Shown: one piece after another, positions 10,057-18,727 of the stretch
How positions within the stretch are numbered: position 1 is the first letter of the stretch
Layout: each line of letters starts with the position of its first letter
From: Neorhizobium huautlense
GTDB lineage: Bacteria; Pseudomonadota; Alphaproteobacteria; Rhizobiales; Rhizobiaceae
Direction: 5' to 3'
NCBI RefSeq assembly: GCF_002968575.1
Contig: NZ_PVBM01000023.1
Span: 35,397 to 99,396 of the forward strand
DNA: 64,000 bases
Program-made: the position numbers and the translations under genes
Notes under the pieces: generated by a model
The model's database searches: none
Told to the model about the DNA's origin: nothing
What the model saw: the letters and a program-made list of their open reading frames with translations, nothing else

Positions 10057-10875
10057 ATGGCGACTTATAATGCTATCTCATCTGAGAAATTGGCACGATT
10101 AATCGGCACGCCCAAGGCGCCGCTGATTATCGACGTGCGCGACCGGGACGACTTTGCCGAAAACCCTTTCCTGCTGCCGGCTTCGCTCAAAAAGGCTCAC
10201 CACGATGTCGCCGATTGGGCTCCGTCGTTGAACGGGCGATGGGTTGTGGTCGTCTGCCAGAAGGGCCGCAAGCTGAGCGAAGGCGTTGCAGCCTTCCTGC
10301 GTATTGCGGGCGCCGAGGCAGAGGTTCTGGAGGGAGGTTTCGAAAGCTGGCGGGAACTCGGGCTGCCGCTCCTGCCTGTGGAAAGGATCCCCGACAGGAA
10401 GGCCGACGGCGCGACACTCTGGGTAACGCGCGCCCGGCCGAAAATCGACCGCATCGCCTGTCCCTGGCTGATCCGCCGCTTTGTTGATCCCGGCGCCACT
10501 TTTCTATTCGTCTCGGCCGTAGAGGTCGAGGCCGTCGCCGACCGCTTCGGCGCGACGCCTTTCGATATCGAAGGCGTCTTCTGGAGCCATCGCGGCGAAC
10601 TCTGCAGCTTCGATGTCATGATCGAGGAGTTCGGATTGTCATTTCCCGCACTCGGCCACCTCGCTCGGATCGTCCGAGGCGCCGACACGGACCGGCCCGA
10701 CCTTGAGCCTCAGGCTGCGGGGCTCCTGGCGATATCGCTTGGCCTGTCGCGGATGTATTCCAGCGATCTGGAACAGATGGACCAGGGCATGCTCATCTAT
10801 GACGCACTTTATCGTTGGGCTCGCGACGCGGCGGACGAGAAACATGATTGGGTATCCCATGGCGGACGGAAGTGA
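10057..10875 (+). CDS. chrB: Rhodanese-ChrB fusion protein (chromate resistance)
   Basis: 272 aa. Residues about 8-110 are a rhodanese domain (LIIDVRDRDDFAENPFLLP, then active-site loop VVVVCQKGRKLSEG with Cys near 69). Residues about 125-270 match the ChrB C-terminal domain (ARPKIDRIACPWLIRRFVDP, then VFWSHRGELCSFDVMIEEFG). ChrB proteins act in chromate resistance as sensors or regulators beside the ChrA exporter. The 3' end overlaps chrA by 17 bases. The rhodanese half suggests a thiol or sulfur link, which is inference. A 21-bp inverted repeat lies directly upstream. Confidence 0.82.
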   Translation: MATYNAISSEKLARLIGTPKAPLIIDVRDRDDFAENPFLLPASLKKAHHDVADWAPSLNGRWVVVVCQKGRKLSEGVAAFLRIAGAEAEVLEGGFESWRELGLPLLPVERIPDRKADGATLWVTRARPKIDRIACPWLIRRFVDPGATFLFVSAVEVEAVADRFGATPFDIEGVFWSHRGELCSFDVMIEEFGLSFPALGHLARIVRGADTDRPDLEPQAAGLLAISLGLSRMYSSDLEQMDQGMLIYDALYRWARDAADEKHDWVSHGGRK

Positions 10876-12220
10876 CACGGCAATGGACGCGATGGTGAAG
10901 GAAGAGGTTTCCGGCCCTGTCGGACTTAGGGAGATGACGGCGGTTTTCGCCAAGATTGGAGTATTGAGCTTTGGTGGCCCCGCGGGTCAGATAGGTCTGA
11001 TGCACCGGATCTTGGTGGATGAGAAGCGCTGGATTTCCGAGGAGCGGTTTCTTCACGCGCTGAATTACTGCATGCTGCTGCCGGGGCCTGAAGCGCAGCA
11101 ACTGGCGACTTATATCGGCTGGTTGATGCATGGTACCCGCGGAGGCATCATCGCCGGGCTTCTGTTCGTCATTCCCGGCCTCGCAGTCATCATTGGCCTT
11201 TCGACTGCCTATTCGCTCTACCAGGACACGACCTGGCTGACCGGCCTCTTCTATGGCCTGAAAGCGGCGGTGCTGGCGATCGTCGTCGAAGCGGTGATCC
11301 GGCTCGGCCGCAAGACGTTGAAGAGCCGGTTCCTCGTCGCCATTGCGGCTCTGGCTTTCATATCGCTGTTCTTTTTCAGCCTTCCGTTTCCGCTGGTCGT
11401 GCTGCTGGCGGGCATCGCCGGCTTCGTCTCCGCCCGTTCCGGCGGAAGCCGGCCGACAGGAGCCGCCGCGCCCATCGATCTTCCAAAACGCCCGCCGGCT
11501 TTGAAGGCGGTCGCGACGCTCTTCTTCTGGGTCGCTGTCTGGCAGCTTCCGCTTCTGGCCCTCTGGCTGGTCTCCGGTACAGAGGCCCTGTCGGCGATGT
11601 TCACTTTCTTCTCCAAGATGGCCCTGGTCACCTTCGGCGGGGCTTATGCGGTGCTTGCCTACGTGGCGCAGGTCGCAGTCCAGGATTACGGCTGGCTGAG
11701 GCCGGGCGAAATGTTGGACGGGCTGGCGCTGGCGGAAACAACGCCGGGGCCGCTGGTATTAGTGCTTTCTTTCGTCGGCTTCCTTGTCGGCTTCCGCGGG
11801 GCTGCCGGGCTGGGAGCCGTCACGGGCGGTGTCATCGGCGCCCTACTGGTTGCCTGGGCCACCTTCGTGCCGAGCTTCATCTGGATTTTTGCCGGGGCAC
11901 CCTTCATCGAGCGGCTCCGCGGCAACGCGACATTTTCAGCGGCCCTCTCGGCGATCACGGCGGCTGTGGTGGGGGTCATCCTTAATCTCGCCATCTGGTT
12001 CGGCATGCATGTGCTGTTCCGCGAAGTCGGCGAGATCTCGCTTTGGCCAGCGGCCGGCCTCCATGTTTCCTGGCCTATCTGGACGAGCCTTGACCTGGCC
12101 GCCTTCCTGCTTTTCCTGCTTTCGGCGGTTCTTTTGTTCCGGATAAGGGTTGGCATGGTGCCTGTGTTGGCCATATGCGCTCTCGCCGGTCTGACGCTCA
12201 AGCTTCCGGCTCTCCTGTGA
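10859..12220 (+). CDS. chrA: Chromate transporter ChrA, two-domain form
   Basis: 453 aa from ATG 10859. The frame is open from 10703, but that part overlaps chrB and has no transporter character. Two homologous CHR domains are visible, each opening with the FxKIGxLSFGGP-type motif: FAKIGVLSFGGPAGQIG near residues 25-41 and FFSKMALVTFGGAYAVLAYV near 248-267. Each is followed by a GP-rich segment (LLPGPEAQQLATYIG; LAETTPGPLVLVLSF). The family exports chromate from the cytoplasm using the proton gradient. It is coupled to chrB by overlap. Confidence 0.9.
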   Translation: MADGSDTAMDAMVKEEVSGPVGLREMTAVFAKIGVLSFGGPAGQIGLMHRILVDEKRWISEERFLHALNYCMLLPGPEAQQLATYIGWLMHGTRGGIIAGLLFVIPGLAVIIGLSTAYSLYQDTTWLTGLFYGLKAAVLAIVVEAVIRLGRKTLKSRFLVAIAALAFISLFFFSLPFPLVVLLAGIAGFVSARSGGSRPTGAAAPIDLPKRPPALKAVATLFFWVAVWQLPLLALWLVSGTEALSAMFTFFSKMALVTFGGAYAVLAYVAQVAVQDYGWLRPGEMLDGLALAETTPGPLVLVLSFVGFLVGFRGAAGLGAVTGGVIGALLVAWATFVPSFIWIFAGAPFIERLRGNATFSAALSAITAAVVGVILNLAIWFGMHVLFREVGEISLWPAAGLHVSWPIWTSLDLAAFLLFLLSAVLLFRIRVGMVPVLAICALAGLTLKLPALL

Positions 12221-12319
12221 CGCCGCGGTGAAATCGAACGGCGAGGGACGCAAATCTCCTTGCCTTCGCGGGCAAGCTTTGCGACATCAGCGCCAATCGA
12301 AAATCACGAGGCAGCAGGC

Positions 12320-13168
12320 ATGGCAAAGCGCATCCAGAATCTGAGCGAAGTCATCGGCGACTACGATGTGGTTCTTTCCGACGTCTGGGGCGTCGTTCAC
12401 AACGGTGTCGATCCGTTCATGCACTCCTGCAAGGCGCTCGCCGCAGCTCGTGAAGCGGGGGCGACCGTTGTCCTCATTACCAATTCACCGCGCCCGGCGC
12501 CCGGCGTCATCCAGCAGATGCGCGCACTCGGCGTGCCGGATGAAACCTACGACCGCATCGTGACATCCGGAGACGTGACCCAGCACCTGATCGTCGATGG
12601 CCCGAAGAAAGTCTTCCTGATCGGGCCGGACCGCGATCTCAACCTGTTCGACGGCCTCGGCGTGGAAGTCGTTTCCGCAGACCAGGCGGATTGCATCGTC
12701 TGCACAGGATTCTTCGACGACGAAGAGGAAGTACCGGAAGATTATACCGAGATGCTGACCGACTTCGCCAAGCGCGAGGTGCCTCTGATCTGTGCCAATC
12801 CCGATCTGGTGGTCGAGCGCGGCCATCGCATCATTCCCTGCGCAGGAGCGGTCGCCGCCTATTACGAAGAACTGGGTGGCAAGACCCGGGTTGCCGGCAA
12901 GCCGCACAGGCCGATCTACGAAGCGACGCTCGCTGCCGCCCGCGAGGTGCGCGGCGATTTCCCGATGAGCCGGGTTCTGGCGATCGGTGACGGCATGCCG
13001 ACCGACGTGCGCGGCGCTCTCGCCTATGGCCTCGACCTTCTTTATATCAGCAGCGGCATCCATGTGGCGGAATACACGATCAACGGTCAGACGGACGAGG
13101 CGATCTTGAACGCTTGGCTCAAGCGCGAGAATGCGACGCCGAAATACTGGATGCCGCGCCTGGCCTGA
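12320..13168 (+). CDS. HAD-superfamily hydrolase, NagD-like (TIGR01459 type)
   Basis: 282 aa. HAD motif I is altered but recognisable in YDVVLSDVWGVVHNG near residues 15-29, with the nucleophile Asp in LSDVWG; motif II is VLITNSPRPAPG near 53-64; the C-terminal motif LAIGDGMPTDVRGALAYG is near 220-237. The sequence fits the HAD IIA hypothetical family found in alphaproteobacteria, probably a phosphatase of unknown substrate. An upstream in-frame ATG at 12260 gives 20 more residues without conservation to the fold, so 12320 is preferred. ribF follows after 16 bases. Confidence 0.8.
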   Translation: MAKRIQNLSEVIGDYDVVLSDVWGVVHNGVDPFMHSCKALAAAREAGATVVLITNSPRPAPGVIQQMRALGVPDETYDRIVTSGDVTQHLIVDGPKKVFLIGPDRDLNLFDGLGVEVVSADQADCIVCTGFFDDEEEVPEDYTEMLTDFAKREVPLICANPDLVVERGHRIIPCAGAVAAYYEELGGKTRVAGKPHRPIYEATLAAAREVRGDFPMSRVLAIGDGMPTDVRGALAYGLDLLYISSGIHVAEYTINGQTDEAILNAWLKRENATPKYWMPRLA

Positions 13169-13184
13169 AGCGGAAACTGCATCG

Positions 13185-14165
13185 ATGACCGTATTTCACC
13201 GCAACGAGAAGAAGGAACCGCTGCCCGAAGCGCTGAAGGGCGGCGTTGTGGCGATCGGCAATTTCGACGGCGTGCACCGCGGTCACCGCAGCGTGCTGGA
13301 GCGCGCTTTGACGCTTGCCGTAGAGCGTGGCGTTCCGGCGCTGGTGCTGACATTCGAACCGCATCCGCGGACGGTGTTTCGGCCCGAGGAGCCGGTGTTC
13401 CGCCTGACACCCGCTCCCATGAAGGCGCGGCTTCTGGAGGCGATGGGCTTCCGATCCGTAATCGAATATCCTTTCGATCGTGATTTTTCGACGCGTTCGG
13501 CAGAAGAATTCATCCAGACGATCCTGGTCGACTGGCTTCATGCCAGTGCGGTCGTCACCGGCTTCGACTTCCATTTCGGCAAGGGCAGGGAAGGCGGCCC
13601 GGCCTTCCTGATGGCCTCAGGAGAGCGACACGGCTTCACGGTCTCCTTGATGGACGCCTTTCGTGACGAGAATGCCGAGGTCATTTCCTCCAGCCGCATC
13701 CGGGCGCTGCTGGGTGAAGGCGATGTGAGCGCCGCAGCCGGCTTGCTCGGGTATCGGTATACGGTGGAGGCGGAGGTGATCGGCGGCGAAAAACTCGGCC
13801 GTCAGCTTGGCTTCCCCACCGCCAACATGCAGCTTCCGCCGGAAGCAGAGCTGAAACCCGGCATTTACGCCGTGCACTTTCGCCGTGCGGACGGGACGCT
13901 CCATGAAGGCGTGGCGAGCTATGGACGCCGCCCTACGGTGACGGAAAACGGTGTTCCGCTGCTGGAGACCTACGTCTTCGATTTCTCCGACAGCCTTTAT
14001 GGAGAAACCTGCTGCGTCTCCTTCTTCGGCCATCTGCGCGACGAACTGAAATTCGATGGCCTCGATCCGCTGGTCGCCCAGATCAGGCGGGATGAGGAAG
14101 AGGCGCGGGCGCTGCTCTCTGGCGTGAGGCCATTGGGCGAGCTGGACGCGAGGATTGCGTTTTGA
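13185..14165 (+). CDS. ribF: Bifunctional riboflavin kinase / FAD synthetase
   Basis: 326 aa. The N-terminal FMN adenylyltransferase domain shows GNFDGVHRGHRSVLERAL near residues 25-42 and FLMASGERHGF; the C-terminal riboflavin kinase domain shows GRQLGFPTANMQLPPE near 205-220 and GVASYGRRPTV. Together they convert riboflavin to FMN and FAD. ATG 13185 follows the HAD stop by 16 bases; the longer frame from 13131 overlaps the upstream gene and is not needed. This HAD-ribF-ileS order is common in rhizobia. Confidence 0.94.
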   Translation: MTVFHRNEKKEPLPEALKGGVVAIGNFDGVHRGHRSVLERALTLAVERGVPALVLTFEPHPRTVFRPEEPVFRLTPAPMKARLLEAMGFRSVIEYPFDRDFSTRSAEEFIQTILVDWLHASAVVTGFDFHFGKGREGGPAFLMASGERHGFTVSLMDAFRDENAEVISSSRIRALLGEGDVSAAAGLLGYRYTVEAEVIGGEKLGRQLGFPTANMQLPPEAELKPGIYAVHFRRADGTLHEGVASYGRRPTVTENGVPLLETYVFDFSDSLYGETCCVSFFGHLRDELKFDGLDPLVAQIRRDEEEARALLSGVRPLGELDARIAF

Positions 14166-14217
14166 GTTTTGGAATTCCCCTTCCTTTCCTCCTCAAAAAC
14201 CCGTAATAACCGCCACC

Positions 14218-14295
14218 ATGAAAAAATTCAGGTCGGCTCCGATCACGGACAAGATGATCATTCGAATTACAGGCCCGGCCTTCCGCGCGCTTTAG
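14218..14295 (+). CDS. Candidate 25-residue leader peptide upstream of ileS
   Basis: ATG 14218 to TAG 14293-14295 reads 25 residues, four of them Ile (ATC, ATC, ATT, ATT), three within MIIRI. A 7-bp stem (GGCGCTT 14321-14327 with AAGCGCC 14333-14339) lies 25 bases past its stop, before ileS. This is the layout of a translational attenuator sensing Ile-tRNA. Against it: no good ribosome site precedes the ATG and no T-run follows the stem. Confidence 0.2.
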   Translation: MKKFRSAPITDKMIIRITGPAFRAL

Positions 14296-14402
14296 GAGCG
14301 GCTGGAGGGTCCGGGTTTTCGGCGCTTGCGTAAAGCGCCTTCCGCCACCGAATTTTCATTCACGATGCGCCCCCTGAGCGCTGCCAGAGACGATTACCCG
14401 CC

Positions 14403-17336
14403 ATGACCGACACCGCCGAAAAGCTCGACTATTCGAAAACCCTTTATCTGCCCGAAACCGACTTCCCGATGCGCGCCGGACTGCCGCAGAAGGAGCCGGA
14501 ACTGGTCGCCCTCTGGCAGCAGATGGATCTCTACAAGCAACTGCGCGCCTCCGCTGCCGGCCGCGAAAAGTTCGTCTTGCACGATGGCCCCCCCTATGCC
14601 AACGGCAACATCCATATCGGCCATGCGCTGAACAAGATCCTGAAGGACGTCATCACCCGCTCGTTCCAGATGCGTGGGTTTGACTCCAACTACGTTCCCG
14701 GCTGGGACTGCCACGGCCTGCCGATCGAATGGAAGATCGAGGAAGAGAACTACCGCTCCAAGGGCAAGCAGAAGCCGGACCTCAAACAGCCGGATGCGAT
14801 GATCGAGTTCCGCCGCGAGTGCCGCGCCTATGCGGAAAAGTGGATCAAGGTTCAGGCGGAAGAATTCAAGCGCCTCGGCATAGTCGGCGATTTCGACAAT
14901 CCGTACCTGACGATGAATTTTCACGCGGAAAGCCGCATCGCCGGCGAGCTGCTGAAGATCGCCAAGAGCGGCCAGCTCTATCGCGGCTCCAAGCCGATCA
15001 TGTGGTCGGTCGTCGAGCGCACCGCGCTGGCGGAAGCGGAAGTCGAGTATCAGGACTACGAGAGCGATACGATCTGGGTGAAGTTTCCCGTTCTGATGGT
15101 CCAAGTTGAGCCGGGTGCGGGCAAATCCGATCTTTTGGATGCTCATGTCGTCATCTGGACGACTACGCCATGGACCATCCCCGGCAACCGCGCGATCTCC
15201 TATTCGCCAAAGATCGCTTACGGCCTCTATGAGGTCACGGAAGCCGCCAATGACTTCGGCCCGCGTCCGAGTGAAAGGCTGATCTTCGCCGACAAGCTGG
15301 CTGAAGAGAGTTTCGCCAAGGCAAAGCTCCAGTATAAACGTCTGCGCGATATCTCCGCCGATGAGCTTGGTGCGATCACCTGCGCCCATCCCCTCAAGGG
15401 CCTTGGCGGCGGCTACACCTTCGACGTCCCGCTGCTCGCCGGCGATCACGTAACCGACGATGCCGGCACCGGCTTCGTCCACACCGCCCCCTCGCACGGC
15501 CGCGAGGACTTCGAGGCCTGGACGCATCATGTCCGGGAGCTGGAAGCGCGCGGCATCGACACGAAGATCCCTTTCCCGGTCGACGATAGCGGTACCTACA
15601 CGGCAGATGCGCCGGGCTTCGACGGCGTGAGGGTCATGGACGACAACGGCAAGAAGGGCGATGCCAACGATCGCGTCATCAAGGCGCTGATCGAGAGGAA
15701 CGCGCTCTTTGCGCGCGGTCGCCTGAAGCATCAGTATCCGCATTCCTGGCGGTCGAAGAAGCCGATCATCTTCCGCAACACGCCGCAATGGTTCGTCTAT
15801 ATGGACAAGGACCTCAAGGACGGCACGACGTTGCGCACCCGTGCGCTCAAGGCGATCGATGACACGCGCTTCGTACCTGCCGGCGGACAGAACCGTCTGC
15901 GCGCCATGATCGAGCAGCGTCCGGATTGGGTGCTGTCGCGCCAGCGCGCCTGGGGCGTGCCGATCTGCGTCTTCGTGGATGACGAGGGCGAGATCCTTCA
16001 GGACGAAGCGGTCAACCAGCGCATCCTCGACGCCTTCGAAAAAGAAGGCGCCGACGCCTGGTTCGCCGCCGGTGCCCGCGAGCGTTTCCTCGGCTCTCGC
16101 GCCAACGAAGGCTGGACGCAGGTCATGGACATCCTCGACGTCTGGTTCGATTCTGGCTCGACGCACACCTTCACGCTCGAAGACCGTCCGGACCTGAAAT
16201 GGCCGGCTGACGTTTATCTCGAAGGTTCCGACCAGCATCGCGGCTGGTTCCATTCCTCGCTCTTGGAATCCGCCGCCACCCGCGGACGGGCGCCCTATGA
16301 CACGGTCGTCACCCATGGTTTCACCATGGATGAGAAGGGCCAGAAGATGTCGAAGTCACTGGGTAATGTCGTGGCGCCGCAGGACGTGATGAAGGATGCA
16401 GGCGCCGATATCCTGCGCCTCTGGGTGATGACGACGGACTACTGGGAAGACCAGCGTCTCGGCAAGACGATCATCCAGACCAATGTGGACGCCTACCGCA
16501 AGCTGCGTAACACCATCCGCTGGATGCTCGGCACGCTCGCTCATGACGAGGGCGAGGAGATCGCCTATGGCGACCTGCCCGAACTTGAAAAGCTGATGCT
16601 GCACCGCCTGGCGGAACTCGATAAAGTCGTCCGCGAGGGGTATGACGCCTTCGAATTCAAGAAGATCGCTCGCGCGCTCATCGACTTTGCCAATATCGAG
16701 CTGTCGGCCTTTTATTTCGACATCCGCAAGGACGCGCTCTACTGCGACGCGCCGTCTTCGCTGCGCCGCCGTGCGGCACTTGCCGTCATCCGCAAGATCT
16801 TCGACTGCACGGTCACCTGGCTTGCTCCCATGCTGCCGTTCACGACCGAGGAGGCTTGGCTGTCCCGCAACCCTCACGCGGTCTCCGTGCATCTCGAACA
16901 GTTCGCGAACGTTCCAGCCGAGTGGAAGAACGACGCTGTTGCGGAGAAATGGGCGAAGATCCGCAAGGTCCGTTCGGTCGTCACCGGCGCTCTCGAGATC
17001 GAGCGCAAGGACAAGCGTATCGGCTCCTCGCTTGAGGCGGCGCCGGTGGTCTATGTCACCGATCCGGAGCTTCTCAAGGCGCTTGAGGGGCACGATTTCG
17101 AGGAAACCTGCATCACGTCAGGCATCGCCATCGTGGCAGGCGAGGGACCGCAGGACGCCTTCATGCTGCCGGAAGTGCCGGGTGTGGTTGTCGATCCGAC
17201 GCTGGCGGAGGGCGTGAAATGCGCTCGTTCCTGGCGGGTGACGAAGGATGTGGGCTCCGATCCGGAATATCCGGATGTCTCTGCCCGTGACGCTTCCGCG
17301 CTTCGTGAGCTTGCGAGCCTTGGCCGCCTCGGTTGA
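14403..17336 (+). CDS. ileS: Isoleucyl-tRNA synthetase
   Basis: 977 aa. Class I synthetase: [15 protein letters not shown] with HIGH at residues 71-74, [12 protein letters not shown], an editing domain, [10 protein letters not shown], and KMSKS at 648-652. It charges tRNA-Ile and edits Val-tRNA-Ile. The C-terminal region that in many bacteria carries a zinc site with two Cys pairs here reads [14 protein letters not shown], with a single Cys (940) and no second pair in the remaining 37 residues, so the zinc site looks lost. ATG 14403 is preceded by a 237-base leader holding a possible Ile-rich sORF. A lipoprotein gene follows after about 130 bases. Confidence 0.97.
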   Translation: MTDTAEKLDYSKTLYLPETDFPMRAGLPQKEPELVALWQQMDLYKQLRASAAGREKFVLHDGPPYANGNIHIGHALNKILKDVITRSFQMRGFDSNYVPGWDCHGLPIEWKIEEENYRSKGKQKPDLKQPDAMIEFRRECRAYAEKWIKVQAEEFKRLGIVGDFDNPYLTMNFHAESRIAGELLKIAKSGQLYRGSKPIMWSVVERTALAEAEVEYQDYESDTIWVKFPVLMVQVEPGAGKSDLLDAHVVIWTTTPWTIPGNRAISYSPKIAYGLYEVTEAANDFGPRPSERLIFADKLAEESFAKAKLQYKRLRDISADELGAITCAHPLKGLGGGYTFDVPLLAGDHVTDDAGTGFVHTAPSHGREDFEAWTHHVRELEARGIDTKIPFPVDDSGTYTADAPGFDGVRVMDDNGKKGDANDRVIKALIERNALFARGRLKHQYPHSWRSKKPIIFRNTPQWFVYMDKDLKDGTTLRTRALKAIDDTRFVPAGGQNRLRAMIEQRPDWVLSRQRAWGVPICVFVDDEGEILQDEAVNQRILDAFEKEGADAWFAAGARERFLGSRANEGWTQVMDILDVWFDSGSTHTFTLEDRPDLKWPADVYLEGSDQHRGWFHSSLLESAATRGRAPYDTVVTHGFTMDEKGQKMSKSLGNVVAPQDVMKDAGADILRLWVMTTDYWEDQRLGKTIIQTNVDAYRKLRNTIRWMLGTLAHDEGEEIAYGDLPELEKLMLHRLAELDKVVREGYDAFEFKKIARALIDFANIELSAFYFDIRKDALYCDAPSSLRRRAALAVIRKIFDCTVTWLAPMLPFTTEEAWLSRNPHAVSVHLEQFANVPAEWKNDAVAEKWAKIRKVRSVVTGALEIERKDKRIGSSLEAAPVVYVTDPELLKALEGHDFEETCITSGIAIVAGEGPQDAFMLPEVPGVVVDPTLAEGVKCARSWRVTKDVGSDPEYPDVSARDASALRELASLGRLG

Positions 17337-17466
17337 TCCAAAATGGCCGGATGATTGCGCTTTGGCGCGTCATCCGGTATTTCTGCCTGAAATTGGCCGG
17401 ATTTTCCGGCCACTTGGGGTGCAAGTAGACTGAGGCGTCGGGACGGACGCCGCTGGAAGGGTTTTG

Positions 17467-18096
17467 ATGACAACCACATCTGCGTTTCGTGTCGGCATGG
17501 GCGTGGCCGGCGTCCTTGCCGTGGCATCGGCCCTTTCGGGCTGCGCGGGCGGTCCGACCTACGGTACCGACAAGACGGCTTTCGAGCAGCTGACCGACGA
17601 TCTCGGCCAGTCCGTTTCGCTCGGCGGCAAGAATGACGAAGCGAAGCGCAATCTGAAATACAATCCCCGTCCCGCTTTGGTCGTGGCAAAGGGAGATGCG
17701 GCGAACCTGCCGCCGCCGCAGCAATCGCTGGCCAATCGTGAGACCAACCCGAACTGGGTCGAATCTCCGGAAGAGACCCGTCAGCGCCTGCGTGATGAGG
17801 CCGCGGCGAACGAAAAGGATCCCGGCTATCGTTCTCCGCTTTTGGCTGGCAAGGGCCAGGCGGGGCAGATGACTGAGTCCGAAAAATGGGAAGCCTTTCG
17901 CAAGGCCAAGCAGGACGCCGAAACCGTCGATGTCTCGGCCCGCCGTCGCTCGCTCGTCGAACCGCCCGCAGAGTTCCGCTCCACCGATGCGGCCAATCTT
18001 AGCGATGTCGGCGAACCGGAGCTTCAGAAGGAAAAGCGCCGCAGGAAGGAAGCCGCGGACGCGAAGAAGTCCAGCGACTGGTGGAAGCTGTTCTGA
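17467..18096 (+). CDS. Predicted lipoprotein of unknown function
   Basis: 209 aa. A signal peptide ends in a lipobox, ASALSGCAGG, with the lipidated Cys near residue 26, so the product is probably anchored to a membrane from the periplasm. The mature part is charged, disordered-looking and Pro/Lys-rich (NPRPALVVAKGDAANLPPPQ; RRSLVEPPAEFRSTD) and ends SDWWKLF. It has no enzyme motif I recognise. ATG 17467 is used; TTG 17464 is one codon upstream. It is convergent with tadA with no base between the two stop codons. Confidence 0.72.
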   Translation: MTTTSAFRVGMGVAGVLAVASALSGCAGGPTYGTDKTAFEQLTDDLGQSVSLGGKNDEAKRNLKYNPRPALVVAKGDAANLPPPQQSLANRETNPNWVESPEETRQRLRDEAAANEKDPGYRSPLLAGKGQAGQMTESEKWEAFRKAKQDAETVDVSARRRSLVEPPAEFRSTDAANLSDVGEPELQKEKRRRKEAADAKKSSDWWKLF

Positions 18097-18579
18097 TCAG
18101 ATTTCTTCGTGCCCGGCGGTCCCATCCATATCTCTTCTCGATTTGAAGAAGCCGGTGAGCAGGTCCGCTGCCTCGGTCTCGCCCAGGCCGGAATAGACTT
18201 CGGGGACGTGATGGCAGGTCGGCTGATGGAAGAAGCGCACGCCGTTGTCGACCGCTCCACCTTTAGGATCGTCCGCGCCGTAATAGAGGCGGCGGATACG
18301 CGCGAATGAAATGGCTGCCGCGCACATCGTGCAGGGCTCCAGAGTCACGTAGAGATCGGCGCCTGCAAGCCGCTCCTGGCCGAGCGCTGCAGATGCTTCG
18401 CGGATGACGGCTATCTCCGCATGGGCGGTAACGTCGTTGTCGGCGCGGGTGCGGTTTCCTGACCGGGCGATGATCGTGCCGTCGAGCACCAGCACGGCTC
18501 CGACGGGAACCTCGCCGCGAGCCGCTGCGGCCCTTGCCTCGGCGAGTGCCGCATCCATGAACCCGTCGCTATTAGGCAT
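18097..18579 (-). CDS. tadA: tRNA-specific adenosine deaminase
   Basis: 160 aa. Zinc deaminase signature: HAEIAVI (His and catalytic Glu) near residues 51-57 and EPCTMCAAAI near 80-89, whose two Cys complete the zinc site. TadA converts A34 to inosine in tRNA-Arg(ACG). Divergent from the pseudouridine synthase gene, another RNA-modifying enzyme. Its stop begins at the base right after the stop of the convergent lipoprotein gene. Confidence 0.92.
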   Translation of the reverse strand: MPNSDGFMDAALAEARAAAARGEVPVGAVLVLDGTIIARSGNRTRADNDVTAHAEIAVIREASAALGQERLAGADLYVTLEPCTMCAAAISFARIRRLYYGADDPKGGAVDNGVRFFHQPTCHHVPEVYSGLGETEAADLLTGFFKSRRDMDGTAGHEEI

Positions 18580-18727
18580 TTCGGCGATTCCCTCTTAACC
18601 CGGATCGCGTGAACTGGTAGGAAGCATCCAACCAGAGCCCGATTTGCGGGCGTGAACCCGTCTCAGTCAACACGAACAAGAATGTCCGGATCGCTCCGTT
18701 AGACATCACGCTTCAGGCAAACAACAA

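Noticed and set aside
10703..10858. N-terminal extension of chrA inside chrB
   Set aside because: The extra 52 residues lack transporter features and overlap conserved ChrB sequence; ATG 10859 gives a normal ChrA.
14394..16316. 640-codon minus-strand open frame opposite ileS
   Set aside because: It mirrors ileS codon by codon; ileS has full motifs. High GC keeps the opposite strand open.
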